64,000 bases of DNA, from positions 3,162,001 through 3,226,000 of the forward strand of contig CM082581.2 of NCBI GenBank assembly GCA_040954595.2, in the 5' to 3' direction. The translations under genes were made by a program, and so were the position numbers. The first letter of the stretch is position 1. Each line of letters opens with the position of its first letter. The DNA comes from Balanoglossus misakiensis. Lineage: Eukaryota > Hemichordata. The notes under the pieces are model-generated. The model was given only the letters and a program-made list of their open reading frames with translations. It did no database searches and was not told the origin of the DNA. Below are positions 1-10,486 of this stretch, in pieces.

Positions 1-48
1 TAAACGGAAACCTTGGCTCACAGTTACGACAATAGGATTTTCGGGGGT

Positions 49-265
49 TGACCCTTGTCAGTGCTTGGAAATTTCCAGGCTCTCACATTCCCTGAGTGTC
101 TGGAAATTTCCGACCACTGACCCTTGTCAGTGCTTGGAAATTTCCAGGCTCTCACATTCCCTGAGTGTCTGGAAATTTCCGACCACTGACCCTTGTCAGT
201 GCTTGGAAATTTCCAGGCTCTCACATTCCCTGAGTGTCTGGAACTGTCCGACCACTGACCCTTGT
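49..265. repeat. 69-bp tandem satellite, 3 copies plus a partial
   Basis: Units start at 49, 118 and 187 with an exact 69-bp period; a fourth begins at 256 and breaks off. Each unit carries two copies of the palindrome GGAAATTTCC (67, 102, 136, 171, 205), with a decayed copy at 240. The right edge fuses with the RT remnant that starts at about 256. Short open frames across the array are period-driven and not genes. Confidence 0.9.
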
Positions 266-1005
266 CTAATACCTCTTTCTACGGTGAACCACCCAGTGGA
301 AAAACCATTATTGACCACACAACTTCGTACATCATTATAAAACACTTTTATCCAAATTACAGAATGTATGCCCGAAACCAAAGAGTTCCAAAGCTTTATG
401 CGTCATGCCCCACTCCAAGCTGTCAAAAGCTTTCTTAAAGTCTATAAATAATATTGCTCCTGGTAATTCTTCGTTTTCCATGTATTCTATTAAATCTCAT
501 ATTAGCCTCATATTCTCCAGTATGCTCCTGACTTTAATGAAGGCCGTTTGATCTTTGTGTATTATGGATTGGAGAACTTTTGAAATTCGTAACGCCATAC
601 ATCTGCTTGCTGCTTTGTAATCCGACAATGAGATGGGCGCCAATTTTGTAGATAGAGCGGGTCTTTATTTGGCTTGGGGAGTAGGGCGATAACTGCTTGT
701 CTTTGAGAATGGGAGAGTTTGCCAATTGTATATGCGTAATTTAAACTTTTTACCAGGTGGGTCCCTAATTTCTTCCAAAATGCTAGGTAAAATTCCTGGG
801 GTAATCCGTCACTGCCCGGGGTTTTATTTGTGGGCGCTGACTTTAATGCTTCGTATACTTCATTTTCAGAGAGTGCTCCCTCACATTGTTCTATTTCAGT
901 TTGTTTTAACTTCGATATATTGGTGGATTGAAGAAAAATTTGGCCTGTTCATCATCTTTAGGTTGTAAATACGTTTTGTAAGCCGTTTGATAGTCTGTAG
1001 ATGAT
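256..1005 (-). mobile_element. L1/Tx1-like LINE reverse transcriptase remnant
   Basis: The minus strand reads as LINE reverse transcriptase in pieces. It has PGSDGLPQEFY near 800, LLPKPNKDP near 680, HKDQTAFIK near 550, the catalytic-region motif FIDFKKAFDSLEW near 430, and NNGFSTGWFTVERGIRQG at about 260-320. At least two frame changes and an in-frame stop (after MRLI) show it is dead. The motif set matches the L1/Tx1 type rather than CR1. The downstream YxDD part is missing because the element ends in the 69-bp satellite. Confidence 0.85.
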
Positions 1006-1076
1006 CCGACGCTGCATTCTACAGTTACTGGTTAAGACTATTGTTTCTGTAATCATAAGATGCGATAGATTAAGTG

Positions 1077-2061
1077 TCCTGATCCTATGTACACTGTATG
1101 CAATAAAGGGAATGAGGCTCCTCACACCTCAATTATAAATTTCTTAAAGTAATTGAATTATATAATAATATCGTTGCAATAAAGAAATTTATGAACAAAA
1201 TAAAATGACAAGTCAATACAATAGTTGCTAGAATTGGTAAAACAAGAAAAGTGGCGGGGTGGGCGTGGGCGGGGGTGTCCCCCTCCCACATAAGAAAATT
1301 TTGTAAAATACGGTGCTCAAAATTGCATTTTAATGAACTCAAAAGCAAATTAACTAAATGTTACGCAGGACAAATTTGGATTTTGCCACTCCACTCAAAG
1401 TAAGCATAGGGGTGGGGTGGGAAGAAGTCTGCCCTGGTACACTAGACAAACTAGCGAATAAATGATATGTTGCGAAGAATGGAGGGGTGGATGTGGGGGT
1501 GTCCCCCTCCCACATATGAAAATTTTGTAAAATATGTAGCTCAAAGTTGCATTTTTATGAACTCAAAAGCAAATTTATCTCAATGTTTGGGTGGACCAAT
1601 TTTACTTTTTGCCATTCCACTCAAAGTTAGAAGATTTGTCATCTTCGTCATGACATCATTTATAAAACTTCCAGCATATAGAAGATGCAGCACGAAACTA
1701 TCAGTTATGCGAAATGGATGAAACGATTATTCTCCTTTATGTATTTACTTTGTTAAATATTATCATCAGTGGGGTTGGGGTGGCAAGCACTCTGCCCTGG
1801 TACACTAGACAATCCAGCAGAAATCGAAATGTGGCGGAGAATGTAGGGGGTGGGTTATTTTGTAAAATAAAGGGCGCGAAACTGCAATTTTGTGGACTCA
1901 AAACCAAAAGTTCGGTGGCAAAAGTATGTGACCCCCCCCCCTAAACGTTTAAAAAAACAGATGACCTCCCCCCCCCCCCTTTGGACTTCAAAATTAAAGT
2001 GACCCCCCCCCTGGATTTTGCCGCCCCCCCCCCCCCCAGGCCGTAAAAACTGAACGGTCCC
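1077..2061 (-). mobile_element. GC-rich TIR element, copy A (one end lost)
   Basis: Same family as the copies at 16,355-17,146 and 56,703-57,883. The right end is the terminal repeat AACTGAACGGTCCC followed by TTA. The left end is truncated near CCTGATCCTATGTACAC. Inside are repeated cassettes of about 230-300 bp, each with GTGTCCCCCTCCCACAT, and long C runs near the right terminus. No transposase is visible, so it is non-autonomous. Confidence 0.85.
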
Positions 2062-2640
2062 TTAATAGTGAATTTAAAGGTTGGTATTTCTACGTACTGT
2101 GCCCAAATGAAAAAAAAAAGATAGAAAAGAAATGTAACAAGACCTGAACTAGGGGAGGGGTTTCCCGACTATATCGTATTATGAGACATTTTCATAAATT
2201 TGGGTGATTTCTTATTGCTTCCGAGTTAGGTGAAAAAATACTTTAGGTTCGGTAGGCTTTAACGGAAATACAAAGTTTTCTTCTTAGGCCTAAATTTGAG
2301 GGAACACTTCAAATTATTATACAACATGTAAGCTTGCAATTACACTATCGAGTTGTAGAAAATACTTCAGACTACAATAAAATAATATCGGCTCATCAAC
2401 AAATCATCGTACAAACATACACAAATCAGAACTACTTTTCTCATCGTCACATGATGCCCAATGCTCAAAGTGATATATAAGTGAATCATCCAGGGATGCG
2501 CCTCTGATCGTGGCAATGTCTATAGCGCCAAACAGTGACAAAATACCACGAGGATTTAAAGCCTCTACATATACATACGAAGGGCATTCTATACTTCATC
2601 AGATTTCCGAAAAGGAAGAAAAAAGTTAATTGTTTGCAAT
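2062..2640. other. AT-rich intergenic DNA
   Basis: I see no coding pattern here on either strand. The last 100 bases begin the AT-rich block that recurs at 3,050-3,800 (GGGCATTCTATACTTCATCA at 2,583). Confidence 0.5.
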
Positions 2641-2659
2641 TTTCAAAAAATTAGCATTT

Positions 2660-2900
2660 TTGATTGTCACGGTACGCGTGTTTCTGCTGTAGAGTGCCGG
2701 GGCATCAGCCGAGCCAAGCCGTAGGAAATCTGACTTTATCAACGTGGTCACTGTACGCGTGTTTCTGCTGTAGAGTGCCCGGGCTTTAGTCGAGCCAGGC
2801 CGTAGAAAACTTGACATGTTCAACGTTGCCAGTGTGCAACTGTTTCTGCTCTAGAGTGTCGGGGATTAAGCCGACTTAGGCTGTAGGAAATTTGAGTTGT
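2660..2900. repeat. 81-bp satellite, block 1
   Basis: About three units of the same satellite that forms the larger block at 4,030-4,640. Each has TACGCGTGTTTCTGCTGTAG and a GCCGTAGGAAATCTGAC-like core. On the minus strand it reads as 27-residue repeats containing SDFLRLGSADAPALYSR. Confidence 0.85.
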
Positions 2901-2929
2901 TGAACGGGAAGTCTACGTCAGATAACCCG

Positions 2930-3830
2930 TCTGGAAAATATCTCGACCCGTTTGAAACTAAGAAAACTGTTGTTGTTTTTTGTTAAAATGACCATTTTTA
3001 GCAAAAATGCCAAAAATGGCAATTATGTCTTAGGTGATTTAAATCATACCGCCTTTTCTTGGATTTGCATCACTTTTTACAAGAGAAGGGCAGTTCATGC
3101 TCCATAAGATTTCGGAAAATGAAGAAAACAGCTAAATCTTTGGATTTTTTTAAAATTGACTATTTTTGTCAAAATATGGCCAAATGGCTATTTTTTCTTG
3201 AATTCCCTCGCTGTCTCTGCATTTTTGTAGTGGTCGAAAATTTTAACAGAAAATCAACCTGTCATATATGATCAGGGTACCGAATTCGAAATAAAAGGTA
3301 TTTTTTCTCCTAAAAATGACATTTTAGGCGAAAACTTGATAAAAGGCAATTTTGTCTGTCTTTTGAGGAATTTGCATCAATATATACAAACGAAGGACAT
3401 TCTATACTCCATCAGATTTCGGAAAATGAAGAAAACAGTTAATTTTTTGTAATTTTCAAAAATTTGCCATTTTTGACCAAAATGTGGCTAAAATGGCTAT
3501 TTTCGTATTGAATTCCGTCAGTGTCACTGCTTTTTACAGTCATCAAAACTTTTAACATACAAGCGACAGTTTATATATGATCAGGTCAACGAATTCAAAA
3601 AACAAAGATTGTTTTTTTTTTTCCTAAAATTACATTTGAGATGCAAAAATAGATAAAAGGCAATTTTGTCTTAAATCAGCTCATTCAGATTGTATTCTTT
3701 TAGAATCACCATAAATGGACATTTCATACATCATCAGATATCCAAATACGAAGAAATGATTTAGTTATTAGATGGTTGACCAAAAGTAGCTGATCTCCAA
3801 TAAATGTATAGTGTTGAACCTTTCTATTTT
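2930..3830. repeat. AT-rich imperfect repeats of about 300 bp
   Basis: Similar segments recur: GGATTTGCATCACTTTTTAC at 3,060 against GAATTTGCATCAATATATAC at 3,367, each followed by a TCAGATTTCGGAAAATGAAG-like stretch. A partial third copy lies at 2,550-2,630 and another near 3,700. It sits between the two 81-bp satellite blocks, so the two repeat types are interspersed. No gene is seen. Confidence 0.7.
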
Positions 3831-4029
3831 CCATCTCTATTATATGCGGGAAGCCGATGTCAGCGTACCCGGCAGTACTGCAGGCCGTGCCCCAACTAAC
3901 CTCGGTGTTTGAAACGCCCTGCTTCCCCCACTATGTTAAATGCGGGCTTTCGCTATCAAATTTTCATGCAATAATGCAATCCTGCCCAAACAAATATCGA
4001 GTGTTGACCCGCTGTAATTTCCCCCCTTT

Positions 4030-4640
4030 GTAGCCAACGTCTTTCTACTACAGTGTCCGACGGGTCTTTAGCTGAGCCAGGCCGTAGGATATCTGACGTG
4101 ATCACTGTTATTAACTTACGCCAGACTGTGTCATATATAGCCGGGGCTTCTGTCGAGCCAGACCGAAGGAAATCTGACTTGATCAACGTGGTCAATGTAC
4201 GCGTGTTTCCGCTCTAGAGTGCCGGGGCTTCAGCTAACCCAGGCTGTAGGACATCCGACGTGATCACCGGTATTAACTTACGCCAGTCTGTGTCATAAAG
4301 AGCCGGGGCGTCAGCCGAGCCAGGCCGAAGGAAATCTGACTTGATCAACGTTGTCACTGTACGCGTGTTTCTGCTGTAGAGTGCCGGGACTTCAGCTAAG
4401 CCAGACCGTACGAAATCAGACGTGATCTCCGTTGTTAAATAACGCCAGTCTGTGTCATATTGTGCCGGGGCATCAGCCGAGCCAAGCCGTTGGAAATCTG
4501 ACTTGATCACCGTCGCTATTGTACGCCAGTGTCTGTTATAGACTCACATGGCCACAGCCAAGCCAGGCAGAAAAAAAAACTTGAATTGTTCAACGTTGCC
4601 AGTGTGCACCTGTTTCTGATCTACTAGAGTGTGGGGGTTT
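4030..4640. repeat. 81-bp satellite, block 2, with alternating unit types
   Basis: Homologous positions fall at 4,082, 4,163, 4,244, 4,325, 4,406 and 4,487, an exact 81-bp spacing. Two unit types alternate, one containing TACGCGTGTTTCTGC and one containing TTACGCCAGTCTGTGTCATA, giving a 162-bp higher-order repeat. On the minus strand 4,214-4,510 is open and reads as 27-residue repeats (SDFLRPGSADAPALY followed by either SRNTRTVTTLIK or DTDWRKLIPVI). Degenerate units continue to about 4,720. Confidence 0.9.
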
Positions 4641-4729
4641 TAGCCGACTTAGACTGTAGGAAATCTGAGTTGATGAACAGGAAGTCTATGTCAGATAACC
4701 CGTCTGGAAAGTATCTCTAACCGTTTGAA

Positions 4730-7700
4730 ACTAAGAAAACAGTTTATTTTTATTTATTTTGTAAAAATAACAATTTTTAGCAAAAATGGCAATTTCATAG
4801 AAAATATAGGCTTTCTTCATTTTCATCACAGACATTCTAGAATATCAAAATGCAGGCATTCTTAAGGGGTGACAAGGGCAGGCATTATACACACTCACAT
4901 GCATGCTGGCATCTGTGTTGACAGGCGGATTGACTTTTCTTGGACCAGTACACCAAAATTTTACGTGGTGGCTTGCCGGGAATGCACGTCGCATCCGTTT
5001 GGCAGTTGGACAGGCAAATGCCCACGGGAGATGAGTTGACGAGCGTACTACATATGCGCGGTGACTTTATTACATCTAGGGGTCCAGTTTAGGCGTCACC
5101 ACTACACGAAACGTGTCAGGTTGACGTCTTGGAAGGTTTGTGGCGTTATTTTTCTTGTTTGTACAACCAAATAGTACCAGGTCATGTTTTTCACGAGTTA
5201 GTGAGAACAAGACTTAGGTCGTATTATCCACGATTATGGTTGTTTTTGTACAGTTATCTACAACATCGACAAACAGCAAGAAATGACACATTGATTTTTT
5301 TTATTATTATTATTATCATCATCATTTCTTAAGCTCCCTATGGGCACAGCGGTTTGGTCCAGTTGTTTATGATTTGTAAATGACACTACGATTATTTCCC
5401 GCCATTTAAGGGATACACGACAAGACTATGAAATAGGTCTCTTCCTTGATGACGTGGGTTGCAAAGCTTTTGAAAATTTTGCATTCACTGCATAGTTGTA
5501 AAATACTGACAAAGGGGTGATAAAAACTGACAAGTCTCGAATCTTGAATCGCTTAGTAAAGCTCGTGGTCGGACATTGCCGGTCGTGCGCGTTGGACGCA
5601 AGAACCATGAAATCAGCTGGGCGACACAGTACACAAAAACATTGTCGTTTTGCCGAATTTCTCTTGACTGGGTCCAACAAATGTTTTATACATAATGTCC
5701 GCTGGTTATGACTCGAAAACTTTGATGATTAATACCATTTTTGTTTAATATTTTATCCATTTACCAGAAGCAACAAGTTTAACATTCATTCATTTCTTTT
5801 CATTTTATGACAATCATAAATACATAAATACTAAAGTCACGCATTATTTACTATAACTGGTGAATACTCAATGAAATAGGGGGAAATCTCATACAAGATT
5901 CATCGCGAGATGTAATGCCCGAATCACCAAATTAAACATTAACCATTTTGAATACGACTTTTTTCCACGTGGATAAATGCATTTATTATGACAAAGCATG
6001 TGTATAAGTTCCATGCATAATATAAGATTACAAGTTTTTGCTGACGTATCAAGAATGCGTTAACTGTTATCCTCGTGAACACATTTCTCGATAACACATC
6101 AGTTTAAGGATGAGATGCAGTTTTGTTTTTTATGGTGATTTTCACTTTTTTTCAGTATTTCAAACCATTAGAATTTGTATTATTTTTTATTAGAACAGTT
6201 TTACCAGGTCACACTCGTATACACGCGTGTAAATTTATCAAAAGTAACATATTTTTAGAATTGTGTGTACAGTTATAAACATTTCGGATTAACTGTCACC
6301 AGATTAGCGTTGAAGTTTGTCAACCAATTCACAGGAGCCCAGATATGCAAATCTGGCTTTTCGAAAGTTAGGCTAGTAACATGAAGTTTGACAGGCGTGC
6401 TTTGTCTAGAGACTTCTAGCATAATGGTCAACTATGGCTTCCATCAGGGTTCGATCATCCTGCTCTATGGCACAGACTTATTGACAGGACATATGGTAAT
6501 GAAATACCCGCAAATGTACAATTACTAATTACATGTTATGGTATGAGTGTGAAAATAAGATTAAAATGGGTTTTCAGAAGTGTATACTTAACGGGCTTAG
6601 TGTCGTTTGGAGAAGTTATCAGTGGCAGGGATTAACAGTCCCGTGTTTTGCTGTATAAACAAACCAACCTCATTATTGTACTCTGTCAGTAATGGTGTGA
6701 TTTTTTTCCCGATTCCCCCCCCCCCCCAATTTATGAACTTGAAAAATGTTTTACATGAAAATGACTTGGTGTAAAGTCTCAAGTATTATGCTACTTCATC
6801 AAAACTTAACAAAATAGTGAGTAAGTAGTATTTATGATCGTTTTTTCCAACTGAAAGTGCCGTTCACACAAATTGTCGATTTTCTCTGTTCAGTTTTTGG
6901 CTCTGGTGTGCAAATTCAAAAGAGTGTAACGCGAGCACAGTTTTATCTGATTTTGGCCCGAGGAAGGGAACAATACCTGTCTCCAAAAACTTAAATCGGA
7001 TAATACCAATAAAGTTGATAGAACGAAAGAAATCACCACACAAGTGAACAAAAGTCGATAATGTATGCAAACATCGACAGTTGACAATTTAAAGTCTCAT
7101 TGCTCGAAAACAAAAGTGAATACAAAAATTCCATGGTAATTTATTTTCTTCACTATACACAACTGTCGATTGTCGGTAACAGATCACCTGGAGGCATTGT
7201 CTTTTTTTATTTACACTCCTTTGAGTAAGAAAATTAAAAACGAGCATTTCTAGCAAAACGAAAAATTGTGGAAAAATAAACCATATTTTCATAAACTTCA
7301 AGTATAGAGCTAACAGAAAATATATGTGTTGGTGGGAAACATGAAATATAATCAAATAATAACACATGATAGCGAGGGCAATATCACGATTTGAAGCCTG
7401 CACGAGGGATGGTGCTCTCTGACCATAATATTGATAATGCCCGAGCCGCAGGCTTGGGGATACTGCGCTGTTGGTTGCGATTTTGGTGTATTTACTGTCC
7501 GTTTGCAGTAAAATATTGTCCAGTTGAACAGGTGTTAAGCCTATGTGTCGCTTTGAAGCCATAGATGCGAGAGTTGACTGATCGTGGAGGAAGCCATTGA
7601 ACGACAGTTTGCTACGCGCAGAAGTCGCGCGCACAACACCAAAACACCCCAGGGGCAATATCAGCGCACGCAACAGGGCTTTATCAACTCTAGCCAAGTT

Positions 7701-8290
7701 ATATCACTTTTTTTCTAAATCACGTGAGCGCGTCTCGGCCAATCAAGAATACGGTATAATACGTGAGGTGTAATAAAGAGAAATAATCGATTAAAAACAA
7801 GTGTTTATATCCTAGCTAAAATTCATAAAATTAAAACACCAACTGATTTACCTCTGGGACGTCCTATATGCAGTCAGTCAAGTCGGAGCACCAACACGAG
7901 CGGCATCTCTCTGGATTGACTGGAAACTTGCACCGCTATTATTATTATTATTAATCTTTATTTCAGACACAAACGTCCATAGATATTAGTTACAAAAACC
8001 GGCAAAAAACACTAGAAAACTGATAAATAAAATACGTTTTAAAAAAACACTCATAAGAATCAATGTAATATGTCCATCCAGTGGGCATGTAGACCATAAA
8101 AGCGCATATCACATGACACAAGGCGATTGATCAAGACATTGGGACTAGCACATGGGACGAACAGAAAAATTAAAAGCGAATTTTCTTCTCATAACGGAGA
8201 AGCAGTTTACGGCGTTTAAAACAAATCTTTTAGGGGCACTTTCGAGAAATACTGCACAGAACTAGTTAAGGATACTCCAGTTTGAGAAAA
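4730..8290. other. Intergenic DNA without a recognisable gene
   Basis: Mostly AT-rich. I recognise no coding exon except the doubtful frame at 7,089-7,697. It contains a C run near 6,715-6,728 and short TTATTA runs near 5,298 and 7,938. A tRNA-like B box at 6,448 was considered and rejected. Confidence 0.45.
7089..7697 (-). CDS. Doubtful 202-codon open frame
   Basis: This is the longest unassigned open frame of the left part. It starts MARVDKALLRALILPLGCFG, which looks like a signal peptide (basic residues, then a hydrophobic core). The first 100 codons have a mixed composition; the second half is rich in F, L, I and Y, as expected for AT-rich non-coding DNA. No domain is recognised. If real, it may be only a first exon of about 100 codons. 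A chance frame is at least as likely. Confidence 0.15.
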   Translation of the reverse strand: MARVDKALLRALILPLGCFGVVRATSARSKLSFNGFLHDQSTLASMASKRHIGLTPVQLDNILLQTDSKYTKIATNSAVSPSLRLGHYQYYGQRAPSLVQASNRDIALAIMCYYLIIFHVSHQHIYFLLALYLKFMKIWFIFPQFFVLLEMLVFNFLTQRSVNKKRQCLQVICYRQSTVVYSEENKLPWNFCIHFCFRAMRL

Positions 8291-8309
8291 TCAACATAAA
8301 GGCACCGCT

Positions 8310-8563
8310 GCAATTCAAGCATATTCTACCTCTTGATGTAGTATCACTCTACCCTGATATCGACATAGATGAAGGAATAATTGCGATGGAAGAAGCCTTA
8401 CGATCACACAAGGACACAAACCCAAGAGATATCGGTAAAATAACACAATTAGCCCGTTTTCTTTTAGAAAATAATGTCTTCCAATTAAATGGTCAGTATT
8501 TCTAACAAATCTCCGGGACTGCCATGGGCATACCATTTGCAGTATCATATATGCAAATACATG
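8310..8563 (+). mobile_element. Penelope-like element reverse transcriptase fragment
   Basis: One frame reads DVVSLYPDIDIDEGIIAMEE, then FLLENNVFQLNGQYF, a stop, and QISGTAMGIPFA. This is the Penelope-type pattern: D-V-x-S-L-Y-x-x-I with G-x-x-A after it, followed by Q-x-x-G-T-A-M-G and its small-residue tail. A single stop and a diverged tail (SYMQIHV instead of an AN-containing motif) show it is inactive. It ends abruptly where LINE endonuclease sequence begins. Confidence 0.8.
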
Positions 8564-8565
8564 TA

Positions 8566-9770
8566 TGTATATTAGTTGGTGGATGCGGAAGTTTTATTTT
8601 ACAATTCCAAACCACCCAGACGTCACGCTATTCAAAAGTTTATAATAATTTAGCATCTCCAAATGGTGTTGAACCTTTTGAAAATAAACTGTCTGATATT
8701 CTTGCAAATCTACCAGAGATGTATATCATTATCACAAGTGATTTTAATGCTCGTACAGGTGAAGAACCTGATTATAAAATGGACCCCAGTACTGAATATG
8801 TCATCGATTCTACATTTAACTATGAAAGCGATTCCTTTAATTCGTCACGTGTCGAAAGAAAATATGTAAATTTGTATGGACGTTCTCACTTGTCTCGCTT
8901 GTCACTGTGCTCAGCTGTACTTATAATTTACATTTTCTGAATGGCAGAGTTGGTGTTAATGCAAATAAGGGAGAATTTACATATTGTACTGCGAACACAG
9001 GTGCAAGTGTTGTTGATTACACATTGGTATCTTCAGACCTTTTCACAAGTGTTAAAACCTTTTCCTTAGAACTGCGCAGCGAATCTGACGATTTTCCCAT
9101 GGCATTTGCTTTAACTTCTGGTCAATTAACGACTGAAGATGCTGTCAGCACTGATCACACGTGTAACCAAGTTTTACATAAATGTACATGGCTTCCTAGA
9201 AAAGATTCTGACTTTTCTGAATTTGTTCAGCTATATTTAGCAAATAATGGCATCGAAGATTATATCCTTGTTCCTGAATTTGATGTAATGTCGTTCATTG
9301 GAAAACTTGGCAGTGCCTTTATGTACGGTGCTGAACACTGTAATATGGTAAATAGTAATGTAATTAACTTGTGTTATCATTTGTTTGTGGTCTCCCATAA
9401 AGTAATATAATAACAGTTTAGTCAAATAATAGTTCAGTCCAGTTGCCCCCGTAAATAATTGTACAGCCCTACGATGAATGTAATATGAGACTTCACATGC
9501 GCCTAACAGTGACTTCGAACAAACAGTGAATCCTTGGTGACCCAATCGATGTTTTGTGAAACCAAGCGGCGTACACCTAGATGCAACGCAGGACTATACT
9601 TTATGCCCAGTTGCACAATGCTTTCTTCCCAAACGACGCAGAAATCGTTGATGAAGTGCGCACGGACCCACAAATCTTCTCTTCGCGCGAAAAATAAAAA
9701 TTACAGACCAGAAATAAAAGATGCAACTAAAAGATGCAAATTAAAGATGCAACACTTCAACCTGTACATC
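8566..9770 (+). mobile_element. LINE endonuclease (APE-type) and linker remnant
   Basis: The frames carry ITSDFNARTGE (the exonuclease-endonuclease-phosphatase GDFNAR motif), NLYGRS, FTYCTANTGASVVDYTLVSS, and the terminal SDDFPMAFAL that corresponds to S-D-H-x-P in active enzymes; the catalytic His is Asp here. Several frame changes occur (8,870-8,940 among them). The linker KDSDFSEFVQLY to EHCNMV is interrupted by about 190 bp of unrelated DNA (9,340-9,530), after which a linker-like stretch (AKNKNYRPEIKDA) resumes. No RT domain follows. Confidence 0.75.
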
Positions 9771-10257
9771 GTATAACTTGTCAGGTTTATATTGTCAATC
9801 CCCCTACGTCCGTCACTTTTGAAGAATGCGTGCCAGTATGTCTTACATGGCAATGTACAACCATAGACAGTAGAGGGGGGAACGTCTTCCCCCCCCCCCC
9901 TCTCCTGTTTATGGTACAACTAACACTAGCACCCTTTATTGATATTTACATAAAATTCCGTGATCAGTTAGTCAATGGTCACATTAAATCTTTGCAATGT
10001 GCAATACTGTTTTTTTAACTTAGTTTCCGAAGAATTTTAATTATTCCAGCATGCACGCAAGTAAACTTTTTGTTGAGTCCTTCGGTAGGTGACATGTGTA
10101 CATGCACAAAGACTTTCTAACTGTTATCTCATGGAAAGTTTAGTGGTTGGGGCTTTTGAAGCAGCAACGTTACGGTTGGTTGGTCTAAACAACCCCAGAA
10201 GGTAACTGCTAACACATAAATAAATGAATACGGCGTAGCGTCTCCATTGAGTCCATG

Positions 10258-10281
10258 ATCTCTCTCTCTCTCTCTCTCTCT
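10258..10281. repeat. (CT)n microsatellite
   Basis: A run of CT dinucleotides about 95 bp upstream of the start codon of the lectin/GPS gene; it may lie in its 5' flank or untranslated region. Confidence 0.9.
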
Positions 10282-10374
10282 GCAGTGGTTACAATTCTTT
10301 GCAAACACGCATTATTTGTCAAGTAGATAGTTCATATATAAAATAATCGCAGATTAGCCGCACAACTCGCAACC

Positions 10375-10486
10375 ATGATTTGTCTGAAAAGCTGTAAAAT
10401 ATTACACGATTGTCGTGAAATACCTTTGACATTAACTATCGTCGGTACATTCGTGATGTTGTCAATGACATTACTGCAGCAAGCAG
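10375..10486 (+). CDS. Exon 1: start codon and signal-like segment of lectin/GPS gene
   Basis: ATG opens a 37-codon exon ending CAG|GTAAGG in phase 1. Residues 17-35 ([18 protein letters not shown]) are hydrophobic and end at QQAG, compatible with signal peptidase cleavage. The unusually long polar N-region ([15 protein letters not shown]) means a signal anchor is possible. I chose this ATG because it is the only one that places a hydrophobic core in frame with CTLD1. Confidence 0.75.

Noticed and set aside
24-340. Repetitive frames in the first 340 bases
   Set aside because: Produced by the 69-bp satellite, whose length is a multiple of three.
6425-6475. tRNA-like A and B boxes (GGTTCGATCATCC at 6,448)
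   Set aside because: The B box is imperfect and no acceptor stem pairs; at most a tRNA-derived SINE relic.
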